64,000 nucleotides of DNA from Tribonema minus. Lineage: Eukaryota; Sar; Xanthophyceae; Tribonematales; Tribonemataceae. Shown in pieces: positions 11,701 through 22,396 of the stretch (within the stretch, counting starts at the first letter, position 1; each line of letters begins with the position of its first letter). The stretch spans positions 930,001 through 994,000 of the forward strand of contig JAFCMP010000514.1 of the NCBI GenBank assembly GCA_017506865.1. Reading direction: 5' to 3'. The translations under genes and the position numbers were made by a program. The notes below the pieces were generated by a model, which saw nothing but the letters and a program-made list of their open reading frames with translations, did not search any database and was not told the DNA's origin.

Positions 11701-12116
11701 TTAGCGCTGCGCGAGCGTGCTCTGCTGTCGAGTGGTACTAGGCCTGCCTCCCTCTTGCAAATCTCTCTTGTTGCATTCATACGAATGCGATAAAAAGGTG
11801 TTCAGGGTTTCGCCTGCTGCCGTGCCGCGACATCATTGGCGCTCGAAATGCCAAGCTGGCACTGGGCAACACCCAGCGCAGCTGCACCATTGAGGTATGC
11901 CTCGACGTCGAAGGTACACCGCAGATATCATAGTCAGCTTCTGCAGCTCGCTAGCAATGAGAATACATCAGCAGCAGGCTACTTTATTGCCATCTGCAGG
12001 ACACTTTCAAACTCTGCAGCCTCTGGACGGCGGTGATAGCACTTCCCTAGGCAACCGAGCAGTATGCGCACTGGCGACGTGCGGCTCACCGTGAGGGTCT
12101 TCACGAAAATCTGCAT
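8737..12116 (-). CDS. RPL40: ubiquitin-60S ribosomal protein eL40 fusion
   Basis: Encodes one ubiquitin fused to ribosomal protein eL40, cleaved after LRGG to release both. Exons on the minus strand are 12116-12090 (MQIFVKTLT), 10888-10814 ([12 protein letters not shown] to QKIQDKE), 10310-10198 ([20 protein letters not shown] to LHLVL) and 8899-8737 (LRGG, then eL40 with [27 protein letters not shown] and IKKK). All phases fit. The ubiquitin is normal except for Gln at the usual Ala28. The eL40 zinc-site cysteines are present. After KKK there is a donor GTCAGT; eL40 normally has one to three more residues, so a tiny final exon is missing from my model. Introns contain many copies of the exon ends. 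The gene diverges from the first RING gene across 282 bp. Confidence 0.93.
8906..9745. repeat. six decoy copies of the eL40 acceptor junction
   Basis: The junction of eL40 exon 4 (coding LRGGVYD, with acceptor CCGCAG) recurs at about 8968-9020, 9117-9190, 9222-9300, 9379-9450, 9477-9550 and 9636-9710. Most copies keep GCGCAGCCTGCGGAGCGTCA or a close variant and a shared flank containing ATGTTCAACATG and GTACTTCAAGTTGAGGC. They sit upstream of the real acceptor in the transcript. Confidence 0.85.
9895..10240. repeat. 140-bp tandem copies of ubiquitin exon 3 end and donor
   Basis: Units start near 9899, 10039 and 10179 with a regular 140-bp period. Each carries CTACCTGAGCACCAGGTGGA followed by GGACTCCTTCTGGATGTTGTAGT. 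On the minus strand this codes [14 protein letters not shown] plus donor GTAGGC. Only the copy at 10,198 continues into the full ubiquitin exon; the other two are intronic decoys. Confidence 0.88.
10336..10367 (-). repeat. homopolymer G/C tract upstream of a ubiquitin exon acceptor
   Basis: Nearly pure G on plus, hence pure C in the minus transcript, ending 26 nt before the exon 3 acceptor. It sits where a polypyrimidine tract is expected. A similar C run precedes WDR83 exon 3. Confidence 0.7.
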
Positions 12117-12398
12117 GGCCGCTGCTCCGTTTGCGCCACCACCGGCTCCGTGCTGCTGCTGCGCTCGCCAGAGACACTGAAGGTGGGCACTGCCGTCCGA
12201 GAAGTTGGCGGAAGTTCGCAGTTGATGTTCTTTTTCTTTTCCGGGAATGATCACAACAAAGGTCCGAAATTGGGAGCGGACGAGGAGCTCGTCATCTGCA
12301 ACAGCACAGCGGGAGGCTTCCTGGCCACAACAGGCACAACCTCTGCGTTAAAATAGATCTACCACAAAGAACCACGGCGCAACTTGAAGCAGATCATC
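12117..12398. promoter_or_regulatory. 282-bp bidirectional intergenic region
   Basis: Lies between the divergent start codons of the ubiquitin-eL40 gene (12116 minus) and the first PSI-CUB-RING gene (12399 plus). It must hold both 5' UTRs and promoters. No canonical box is obvious. Confidence 0.5.
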
Positions 12399-15300
12399 AT
12401 GCGATGGCGCGTCATGATGGTGTCGACAGCGCTGGCGGCAGGCTTGCCCTCTGTCACCGCCGCTTCTAATGCGACCACCTGCCAGCAATGCTTGCGTTCT
12501 GGCGGCAACGCCTGGTGAGATGACCCACAATTTCTTGACTCAGCTTCCGAGACAGTTCAGGCGAGGTGTCTAGCGCGCCTGCGTGAAAGAAAAAGGAACT
12601 GTAAGCAACCGTTGCCTATTATCTATCACTGGTGCGGTCGACGCGGTGCGCGTTACCACGAAAACTCCCTGCTCCGCGTTCGTGATGACTCACGAAAGAG
12701 CTGGGGCGCGCAAGACAGCCGTTTACTGTTCTGCATCTTTTGCAGTACTCACTGCCAAAGTTTGCTCCCGCATTTACACCCTGCGAACAGGCTGCCTGCG
12801 AATGCTGCCGTCCGCGCAGCAGCGCTCACTTCACTCCCCCGGCCCCGCCTCGCGCTGATCGCCCCCCGTCGCTGCGCCGCCGCCGCGCGCCACCAGGTGC
12901 GGCTTCACCCGAAGCTGCGTGATCCGGTCTGCTGTCGCCAAACTAGACTGCTGGGGCGGGCCCGCGGGCGGCGGCGCGCGCGGCGCATCCACGCTCAGCA
13001 GCAGCAGCAGCAGCGGCGGCAGCGGCGGCAGCAGCGCTCAGGACGGCAGCGGGTGGGTCGCGGGCGCGGCGACGGCGTGCGCAACAGTGTACCCGTTCGC
13101 TACGTGCGGGGGGGCAGGGGTGGGGGTGGAACAGGGGACGGCGCTGGTTCTGGCGGATCAAGTGGGCGACGTCACGCTGACGCCGACCAACAGAGGTGCG
13201 CGCGCTAAGCGGTGCTGAGCACTGCTGCTCTGATGTGGCGCTGCCAAAACCACAGTATGGGTGAGACACCAAGGGAGAGCAGCACGAGTAGCTCGTGTGG
13301 TGCTTGCAGCAGTCGGCGCTCTGTACAGCAACCCCGGCAGCGGCAGCGCTCTTCAAGCGTACTGCCCCGTTCCAGCGTGCTGATTGCTTCGCTTCGTGAT
13401 GTGCAGCTTTGCGAGCCCATGTGCGGCATGCCAGTCAACGGAGAATATGAACCGTTGACGTGCCGCATCTGTTACACGGCACAGCTGCATAGGCACTGAT
13501 GCTAAGTGTTTGAATATGGGGTTGAGCTATGTCTAGCCTCTAGTTCCGTGGCTCACATCTGTCCACAATGACAGTCACGACCGTTACATAGCCGCCCCAA
13601 CAACCAGTGTTCCGTCCTTGTGCCGTCGCCCTGAAACAGTGTACTCCGCAGGGCTGGACTGCCTGTGGCTCATCAGCCCCATGTATCCTAGTGGTACACA
13701 GCAGCAGATGCTCATGTCCTATGACATCACCAAGGTGACGGCCGCAGCGGCGGACCTGCGGCCAGGTGACACGCTTCAGCTGCTGGAGGCAGTGCTCGGA
13801 CCCATGGTGCACCTCCAGCCGGGCTCTGTGCTGATGGAGTACACCGGCGGGCAGGAGGAGAAGCTCGATACACGCTCTTTCTCGGTGAGTGCGCTTGCAT
13901 TCCCCGCATGCCATTCTGATGGTACCATTGTCCGTTAGGAGTATACTATAGGTATTGTGGTACTGCTCATGTGAGATTCGTCTGTGTATGTCAGTACGTT
14001 GTATCGTCTCCACTGGAGCTTGCATGCTTTTAAGTGTCGGCTGTCTGCGGACGCATCCGCGCTCTGATTCCACTTGCGTAGCCGTCGCTCATGCGATATG
14101 CATGTGAATCAAGGCTGATACAGACACATGCATACACACTTGATACGTACACATGCATACATGTAGTTCGTATGTATGCATGTATTTCTATAAGCACATA
14201 CTTTGATATACATGCGCAAAAGCGCGCCACTTGCGCAGCCATGTGTTCACGCACTTTTGCGCCAAGATCCGTGCGCAGCTCTGCAGTGCCGCCCGCTGCT
14301 GTCGTCCTGTTTGCATCTTGGATACCTATCCCTCACTGTACATACTACCCCTTGCCGCGTGACTCTCATCTTCACACGCTCTCGCTGCCGTGCAGGTCGA
14401 CGGTCCCTGCTTCTTGCGCTTTATATCCGTCAACTCAGGATCGCACCTCACGGCGAAGGGCTTTCACGTGTCGTTTGAGGGCCAGCAGACGCCTGGTCCG
14501 CGGACCATTCTCTTCCTGTTCCTGGGCGTGGGGTGCGGCTGCAGCGTGGCGTTCGTGTGGATGGCCACGACGCTGTCCAAGTGGCACCAGCGGCGCTACG
14601 CGCGCGACAGGCGCATTGCGGACACGGTGAGAAACGGTCATGAGCTGTTGAAGTTCGAGAAGCTCACCATGTTGACGAGTGAGAGTCAGGCGAATGATGA
14701 TGGCGAGTCATGGTGCTTTGAGGGTCACCTCAGTATCGTGCTTCCACATCAGGCGCGACTTGCTTTTTGTACATACTATACCGTGTCAAAACGTCAGCAT
14801 TCGATGCAGTGGGTTTTGAGGGTCTCATATTCATATCTGCACTTCAACTTCATCCATTTCAGGCTCGCTCCCCCTCCCCCCCCCTTCGATCATTTGTTCG
14901 TGCTGCTCTTCGTGCCACAACCTGAAGCGCACGACTGCAGCGCCTAGCTGCATCAGGGTTAGGGTTGAAGTTTGGGCGGCGCCCTTATACGCCGCCTGTA
15001 GCGCCTTGGTCACTGCAGCGTGGTGGCGTCGTGGCTAGGCGACATCAGCCTTGCGCAGCGGGGGCGCTCCGCCACTTGCTCATCCGAACTCTGTCCTAGC
15101 TAACTATGCACATGTCAGGCAGCGCCGCCGTCCTTTACGCTCCCACACAACGTCGCGCTTCTGCCGCCCTGCTCACAATCATCGCTCTGTCCATGAATCT
15201 CCAAAGAGCTCGCAAGCACACACCGTGCAAGCACTCTGCGTCACGCACTGCCGCCGCTGCGCCTGCTGCCGCTAACTCAAACTTGCCGCGCCGCGCTGCG

Positions 15301-15794
15301 CCGCCGCGCAGCTAGACGAAGAGCGCGGCACCGTCTCCGCGTGCCCGCGGCGCCGCGGCCTGTCCGCGCAGGACCTCGGCACCTACACGCAGGTCATTAA
15401 ATACGATTCCGCGCGCGCAGGCGCCGCCGCCGGCGCCGCTGGCGGCGCTGCGCCCGTCGCGACCGTCGCCGCTGCGGAGGAGGGGCTGGCGGGCGCGGCG
15501 GCGGCGGCCGCGGCGAAGGGGGGTGCTGAACAGGGGGAGGGAGTGCTGAGCGCTGTCACGCAGACGGACTGCGCCATCTGCCTGGCGGCGTTCGAGGACG
15601 GCGACGAGCTGCGGCGGCTGCGCTGCGGCCACGCGTTCCACGGCGCGTGCCTGCAGCCGTGGGTCGACCACCACAGCGACTGCCCGCTGTGCAAGGCGAG
15701 CATACGGGGGGGCAAGGCTGTCCTGGGGGACGGGGGGCAGGGGGGGGGGGGCGAGCGTCTGCCGCAGCAGCAGCAGCGTCCGCCGCCAGCATGA
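12399..15794 (+). CDS. membrane RING-H2 E3 ligase with PSI-like and CUB ectodomain, paralogue 1
   Basis: Five exons, 12399-12514, 12897-13195, 13640-13884, 14396-14626 and 15312-15794, join in phase to about 457 residues. Order of parts: an N-terminal signal peptide (MRWRVMMVSTALAAGLPSV); a Cys-rich PSI-like module (TTCQQCL, then NAWCGF, SCV and LDCW); a Ser/Gly linker; a CUB-like domain from VYSAGLDCLWLISPMY to LRFISV and GFHVSFEG; one membrane helix at about 258-282 (TILFLFLGVGCGCSVAFVWM); a basic stop-transfer KWHQRRYARDRR; and a C-terminal RING-H2 at about 384-426 (CAIC, CGHAFHGAC, CPLC). The inferred product is a type I membrane ubiquitin ligase. The start is the first ATG before the signal peptide. 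A tandem paralogue follows with the same exon phases. I do not know a named orthologue. Confidence 0.82.
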
Positions 15795-17598
15795 CAGTCG
15801 CAGGGCGTGGGGACCTGGGTGATTGGGCAACGCGTGTTCTGGCGCGCCGGGAGCAGTCTCGGGGCAGGCAGCTCCAGAGCACCTAGAGCTGCCTGGCCTT
15901 CGCTATCATCAAGCGTCCAAAGCACTGGCTGCCGTTTGCTTGACGCACGACGTTGCAGGCAAGAAGATGGCAGTGCGCGGACCGCATGACCCATTAGCGC
16001 TGCTGCAAGCCTTACAAGCGCTTGCGGCGGCAACTGCAACACTTTTCGGTCGGCGGGGGACTTCTTGAGACGCGCGTGCGCTGATCACGCGACCGGCGTC
16101 CTTGCGGCAGACAGCTGGCATGGGCACCGGACAGCACATGCCTCAACAAGGCGTGCACTTTTGTAGGCTAGCGCTCAGCGCTACCGCCAGACACCTAGTT
16201 TTGCGGCACCAGCAGCGGAGCGCTGCGTTGCTTGCGGTGGCGTTGGCCCGCGAAGCGACCATGTCGCAGCGCCCTTAAGAGCTCGTCCGCAACGTCCGTG
16301 CTCATCGGAGGCTCGTTCAGGGCGCCGCTGCGCAGTGCGCGCAGGGTGCGGTGCGGCACGCGCGAGCGCTTCCTGACGGTCCCGCTTGCTGCGCGTCGCC
16401 ACGGTTGTGGCGCAGCCTGTGCTGTCACCTGTGGGGCTGGGTGCTCAGCACGTCGCGACATCCTGCCCTGATAAAACAGTGTGAGTCCTTCTCAGTGCGG
16501 TGCAGCAAGGGGGGGGGGGGGGGGGGGGCTGCGCTTGTGTCAATATGTGTTCTTTTCCAGAGCTACGGCGCAGGTGATCGCGCTGAGAGCGCACAGCTGA
16601 TCGCGTCAGACTGTGCATACGCAAAGCCGGATTTTGCTCATTAGCACTGTACATAAGTACACCTGCGTGTGCTAAGCAGCATGCTGTCCAGCACCAGGCG
16701 GTCACGTCACACCGCTTGCTGATCAGCGGCGGACAGACGCATAAAGCTGCACGAATGATTTTGGTGCCTTGCTCTTGCCTTGGCAAAACGAGAAGACTGC
16801 TGATTGGCTGATCAAAGCCAACTTTTTTCCATCAACAGAGATTTGATTTATTTGCGTTGTTTTACAGCATGCTGTTGCCGTGTACATAGTCTTATGCTGC
16901 TGGTGTGTGTGGACAGCACATTATCCCTTGCCATCAGCATCAGTGCTGCAATTCATAATCACAGCGACTTTGCCACAGTGCTGCTCCTTGCAAGTCAGGA
17001 TTTATGTCGCTGTCGATGTATTGTAGTTGCCACCACCGGCAGCACTACCTGCAAGCATCTGCTTGCATGTGATGTATGACTAATGCAGGCCATACACACC
17101 AGCTCTTGGCCACTCACGGCAGAGCATTGCGTGCGGCTGCACCAGCTAGAAAGCCTGCAGCGCATGCCGTGACACCTCATGTTGATGAGACCTACCAGAG
17201 GTATGGAGCTATGCTCTCCTGCAAACTTGAGCCTACAGCAGCAGGAACCTCGGTGATGTCAACTCAGAGTGCAGGGCGCAACTGCGTTAAGCGGGACTCC
17301 CACAAAACTAAATGCCGTCCCTGGCCTGGCTATGTGCTTTTGCGCGCCCCCTGCTCCATTTCATGCTGCAGCTTGGTGCTGTGCTGTGTTGTGCTGAATG
17401 CTGTTAGCTCGCTCGCAGGGTCTCTCTGCAAAATGCAACTTGAAGTGTCATGTCTGGAAAATTATCCGAGCAAGTGCGATGGCTATGTACAGCAACACAG
17501 TGCTGTGCTGCTGTGTCGGCGTTGAGTGCTGAAGCCACGAAGCCGCGTCGTGCCAAGCAAGTCTTGTTGTACGGGTCATTCAACAGAGGAGCCCCCTG
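15795..17598. other. intergenic region between the two RING paralogues
   Basis: Contains no open frame with a recognisable domain on either strand. A poly-G run lies at about 16510-16528. The sequence probably includes the 3' UTR of the first gene and the promoter of the second. Confidence 0.5.
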
Positions 17599-20500
17599 AT
17601 GTCACGATGGGCTAATCTTGCTGCCTCGGCCTATGCGATTGTGGCGCTGGCGCTAAGCTTGGTTTCAGTGGATGCTGCAGACCCTGCCACGTGCCACGAG
17701 TGTCTGTCGTCGAATAATCAAGCCTGGTGAGAGCACGCTCCAATCATTGTTTAGTGGGACACGGACGCGGGCGGTGGTGGAGGCGCTGATCTGATGAGAC
17801 AGCACAACAAGTTTGTCTCACAGCCAGGCGCCTCTGACGCTTCCTGCTTCATTTTTGTCGTCCATAGCCCCTGATAGCATGTTCATTGGTTACGGGTGTG
17901 TTTGTTTCTCATCATACTAGTTGCATCACATCGCAGAGTTCATCACAAACACATCTCTGTTTGCCTTCCGTAATTCCATGCCGGATTCTACGCAACGCTA
18001 TGTATGCATCCCTCACCCGCCGCCAACGAGCACGGCTGGTAATTCTCTCTTACATAATGCCAGAACGAGACGTAGGCAAGATACTCCACAGAAAAGCAGA
18101 TACACTTCCTATGCCTGTCAAACTGTCAGTCGCCATCCTGTTGTGCCCCTTGCAGGTGCGGCTTCACGCAGCGCTGCGCGACCGTCGCCGCAGCCCAGGG
18201 CGTGCACTGCTGGCCCGGCCCTAGCGGTGACCTCTCCTACAGCAGCAGCACTGTACATGCCCCCATCGTCACCAGCACCAGCAGCAACACCGTTGAAGGG
18301 GGCGGCGTGAATGGGTGGGTGGTGGAGGCGATGGCGTGTGCGGCTGCGTATCCATTTGCGACTTGCAAGGGGGGCGGCGCGGGGGCGCCGGTGGTGCTGA
18401 CGGACTCCCTGGATCACATCACGCTGACGCCCCCGAACGCAGGTACGATGCGTTTCTCATTCATTATTTCATTAATTCATCCATTCATGCAGTACGTACT
18501 TTTCATTGAAGGTTGAAGTTCGTCGGAGGACTGAAGGATTCCAAGTCACATCACGCTGACGCTCCCCAACACAGGTACGATGCGTTTCTCATTCGTTCAT
18601 TATGCAGTAAATACTTCTTGAAGTACTGTTTTTTTTGTTTTACGATGAGGTTCTGCAAGGTTTTGCTGCATGGTTTGTGGTGCCCTGCAGAAGCCTATTC
18701 TCTGTGATTTACATACTTTTTGCTGGTAGATGGCAAGTCATGACTAAGTGGAGATCACTTCATCATTTCATATGCATAGTGGGAGTGTGTGCATGGCAGC
18801 ATCACGTAGACTTGATCACGCTCCGCCCTTGCACTTGCATGGAGTGAGCTTTGCGGCGTCATGCCATAGGTGGCACGCCAGTATATACCGCATGTGCTTC
18901 GGTACTCGCACGTCTGTAACTACCGTGCCACCATTCAGCCAACGTGCCCCTCGGTAGTCCGATGCTCTTGCTGCTGTTGCTGCTGCTGCTGGTGGTGCCG
19001 CTGCTGCTGGTTCCCCACAGCTTGCGTGCACATATTGCCGAACCGCTTCCGCTGCTCACTACCACTCCCCGCTGCACTGGTGCACAGTTGTACAACCAAC
19101 CCCCCCTTCCCCCTCCCTCGGTACAGTGTACTCCCCGGGCCTGGACTGCCTGTGGCTCATGACCCCCATGTACCGCAGCGGGTGGGGCGTCAATGAACGC
19201 ATTACCAAGGCCTACAGCCTGACCAAAGTGCGCTTATTAAGGGCGGATCTGCGGGTGGGCGACAAACTTCAACTCATCGCGGCACTTCCCGGCCCCGATG
19301 ACGGATCGCTGCCGCAGCCCGGCGCGATGCTGGTGGAGTACATTGGCGGCGAGGTCGTCGGCGCGAAAGCGCTTACGGTACGTACCTACCCCACCGCCGC
19401 CCTCCGCGTGAACTTTATTTATCTTCGCTTTTGGGGGCGAAAAACCCTGTAGGATGTGGAGTACAGAGAGTGCAGAGCATGTGCGGCATTGACACCGTAG
19501 TGTTAGCGATTGGCACTCAGTGCGCACAAGGCATGTACCCGACCGCCGCCCTTCGCGGCTCTGGGTGTGCACTGCCATGTGAAGACCACTGTAGATGTAC
19601 CCAGTGCGGGAGGCACAGAGGGTGCAGCTTCAGTACAAGCAGGGTCGCATAGCTTGTAAGTCGGACTCCGTCTCCGGCACTGGGTAAACGGAGCAGTCTG
19701 GCATTTCCTTTGACGTTAATCACCGGGCTGGGTAAAGGTTCCGTTGAAGTGGATGATATTCCAGTTGCCGGGTGACATGCATACCTTCAGCGCAACGACG
19801 CTGCGTAGGCCCTGATGTGCAGTTGCGCCAGAGCGTCGTGCTGACGGCGGCGGTGTCGTGGAGCAAGCTAGGGCATGCAGTACGTATGGGTATCATGCAT
19901 ACTTCAACTTCAGGCAGCTGGCATTTCAATGTCGTCAGAGCACAGTGAGAAGTCACCTCTCCCAAAAGTGTTGCCACTGTTGCTGATGTAGCACGCTGCG
20001 GCAGCCGCCGCCATGCATACTTGCATACCCATACTTGTAATCTTCATGGTGTGCACGGCTTCGCACTCGAACTCACAAACCCACCATGCTGCCCGCGCTA
20101 CATACCGCTTCAAGGCGCGCTCTTGTGTCGCACGAACTGCGTCTCTGTTTCGTCACGGTGGGCACTGATGGCGCTGGCAAGCCGAAGTGTTCCGCAAACT
20201 AACTTTTTTCCTCGCTGGTCAGCGCTGCTATGTACTGCCGCTGTCATTTAGAAAGCACGCGCTGCTGTCACCCGCCTCACTCAAATCTACGGTATGTATG
20301 GAAACGAATCAAACGATCTTAGAGCTCTAGGTAACAAGGTGTGGTCAGCCGTCACATCGAATGCCTTCCACCAATAACCGTGGATGTATGTTTTTCCTCT
20401 GCGCCCTCTCAAAATCTGCGCAGGTCAATGGCCCCTGCTACCTGCGCTTCATATCTGCGGCCGGCCCGCCTGCCGCCGCCAACCTCATGGCAACAGGGTT

Positions 20501-22202
20501 CCAAGTGTCCTTCTCGGGACAGATGACGCCCATTCCGCAGACCATTCTCTTCCTGTTCCTGGGCGTGGGGTGCGGCTGCAGCGTGGCGTTCGTGTGGATG
20601 GCGGCGCTGCTGCACAAGTGGCACACAAGGCACATCCGCGCGCGCCGCGCGCTGCACGACGAGGTGGTGAGTTTCGCGCCTTTGTATAGTCTATATGCTT
20701 GATAAATGTATGCATTATGTGGTTGAAGGCACTTGCGGCTAACCATCCCTTGTCACCTAGAGCTCTACGATGTTTTGGTTTGTTTTCATGTATAGCGTAT
20801 ATCCTGGCAGTGGCACACGCGGCACATCCGCGCGCGCCGCGCGCTGCACGAGGAGGTGGTGACTCGCGCGCCTTTGTATGTATAGTCTATATGAACAACG
20901 AATCAAAAAGATCGTCGAGCTCTAGTTGACAAGGAATGCTTAGCCGCAAGTGCCTTCCACCAGTAACCGTGGTCGCCGCTGCTGCAGTCATTGGCCACGA
21001 GTCAAGCAGTGCCACCATGACCACAGTAGACAAAGACTTCTGTGTGCAAGCTATATATGCTTCATGTCCTTTGAAGTACTTCGAAGTATGATATATTATT
21101 ATAGTGTGGCGTATCTTCTGGGTGTGGAACACAAGGCACATCCGTGCGCGCCGCGCGCTGCACGACGAGCTGGTGAGTCGCTTGCCATTAGGTAGGGTTA
21201 GGGGGAGGGTTAACTTAACCCTAACCCTAACCGTTCACCCTGGCCCTATTCCTAACCCTGTAGGTTCCTATGTGTGGCGCATCTCACGGGTGGAGCGACA
21301 TGCCTGGGAGACGATGAAGGAGCGGTCGGATGCGTCAGGGGGTCTCGCCGCAGCTCACGGGTCTTGCGGTGCTCGCTCGTTGAGCCGGTCCTCACCGCCG
21401 CCGCCGCCGCATGTTCTGCGCGCACCAGCAGCACACAAGCGGCAGCGCCAGTCTCCGCAAACATTCTGAGGCGCCCTGCGCTGCGCCTCACACGGAACCC
21501 TGACGACACAACACATCTCACAGGCCGCCGGCGAACCCATCACAGCGCTCAGCATCAGCGTTAACTCACACGCACCCCCTGTGCTCCGTATGGCGTCATG
21601 TCGCGCAGGTCGCGGCGGCGCCCTTCGATTCGCACCCCGCGCGCCGCGGCGGCGGCCTGTCCGCGCAGGAGCTCGACGCGCACACGCAGTCGCTCAAGTA
21701 CAGCGCCTCGGCGCACGCGTGCGCGGCGGCGCCGTTCGCAACAGTCACCGCCGCCACCGCTGCCGTTGCGCCGGAGGCGGCGGCGGAGGAGGGGCTGGCG
21801 GTGGCGGTGAGCGCTGATGAGGGGGAGGGGGAGGGGGAGAAAGGGGGGCGCATGCTGAGCGCCGTCGCGCTGACGGACTGCGCCATCTGCCTGGCGGCGT
21901 TCGAGGGCGGCGACGCGCTGCGGCGGCTGCGCTGCGGCCACGCGTTCCACGGCGCGTGCCTGCAGCCGTGGGTCGACCACCACAGCGACTGCCCGCTGTG
22001 CAAGGCGTGCATACGCGGGGGCAAGGGGGAGCCGGCGGTGGGGGGGGGCGCGAGCGCGCCGCCGCCGCTGCCGCCTGCGCAGCAGCAGCAGCAGCAGGTG
22101 CCGGCGCGCCAGTCGCAGGGTGTCGCGAGCTGGCTCATCGGGCGTCGCGTGTTCTGGCGCGCTCGGAACGGCCGCGTGCAGACGCAGGCGGCGCCGTGGT
22201 AG
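17599..22202 (+). CDS. membrane RING-H2 E3 ligase with PSI-like and CUB ectodomain, paralogue 2
   Basis: Five exons, 17599-17726, 18156-18442, 19127-19377, 20424-20666 and 21609-22202, give about 500 residues with the same intron phases as the gene at 12,399. Parts: a signal peptide (MSRWANLAASAYAIVALALS); a PSI-like module (CHECL, QAWCGF, RCATV, HCW); a CUB-like domain from VYSPGLDCLWLMTPMY to LRFISA and GFQVSFSG; a membrane helix TILFLFLGVGCGCSVAFVWM identical to paralogue 1; and a RING-H2 from about residue 394 (CAIC, RCGHAFHGACLQPW, CPLCKAC). The C-terminal tail is longer (ASWLIGRRVFWRARNGR). The RING and membrane segments are nearly identical between paralogues while the ectodomain has diverged, which suggests tandem duplication with ectodomain divergence. 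Introns 2, 3 and 4 contain copies of the exon ends. A TGTAA word lies at 22392. Confidence 0.82.
18409..18640 (+). repeat. duplicated exon 2 end and donor in paralogue 2
   Basis: The real segment (TCACATCACGCTGACGCCCC, donor GTACGATGCG at 18443, then TTTCTCATTC) is repeated at about 18543-18620 with a few changes, including the donor and its flank. Confidence 0.85.
19378..19560 (+). repeat. duplicated donor flank in intron 3 of paralogue 2
   Basis: The sequence just after the donor (CCCACCGCCGCCCTCCGCGTG at about 19389) recurs as CCGACCGCCGCCCTTCGCGG at about 19537. This is a short, decayed junction copy. Confidence 0.55.
20297..20383 (-). repeat. dispersed intronic repeat, copy 2
   Basis: Minus-orientation copy (TATGGAAACGAATCAAA, AGAGCTCTAGGTAACAAGG, GCCTTCCACCAATAACCGTG) in intron 3 of RING paralogue 2. 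Confidence 0.65.
20719..20792 (+). repeat. dispersed intronic repeat, copy 3
   Basis: Partial plus-orientation copy (TTGAAGGCACTTGCGGCTAA, TTGTCACCTAGAGCTCTACG) in intron 4 of RING paralogue 2. Confidence 0.6.
20891..21002 (-). repeat. dispersed intronic repeat, copy 4
   Basis: Near full-length minus copy ending CAGTCATTGGCCACGAGT, in intron 4 of RING paralogue 2, between two junction duplicates. Confidence 0.65.
21190..21265. repeat. telomere-like TTAGGG/CCCTAA repeats in inverted arrangement
   Basis: GTAGGGTTAGGG on one side and TTAACCCTAACCCTAACC on the other lie within 40 bp in intron 4 of RING paralogue 2, followed by CCTAACCCTG. Confidence 0.7.
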
Positions 22203-22391
22203 GCCGGCGCGCGCGGGTGCGGTGCGGTGGATCGCACACACGCGCTTCAGCTGGCGCTGCGGACGGCGCAGCGTCCGGCGCCGCTGTGCCATGGCGCCTG
22301 CGCCGCCAGCTCGGCAGGCGCAGCGCCTGCGCCGCCGCCGCTCGTGCTCCGCAGCGGTCGTCGCAGCGGCGGTGCATGCCTCGTGTGCGTT

Positions 22392-22396
22392 TGTAA
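22392..22396 (+). promoter_or_regulatory. TGTAA polyadenylation-type signal after RING paralogue 2
   Basis: TGTAA lies 190 nt past the stop codon. Inferred by position and chlorophyte usage only. Confidence 0.35.

Larger units (their letters stand above)
20617..21187 (+). repeat. three copies of exon 4 end and donor in paralogue 2
   Basis: The exon end coding HTRHIRARRALHDEV with donor GTGAGT (real, 20666) recurs at about 20811-20892 and 21119-21187. The first copy also repeats the flank CGCGCCTTTGTAT and AGTCTATATG. The copies lie downstream of the true donor. Confidence 0.88.

Noticed and set aside
15312..16042. Minus-strand frames opposite RING paralogue 1 exon 5
   Set aside because: Antisense of the GC-rich last exon; the sense frame encodes a clear RING-H2.
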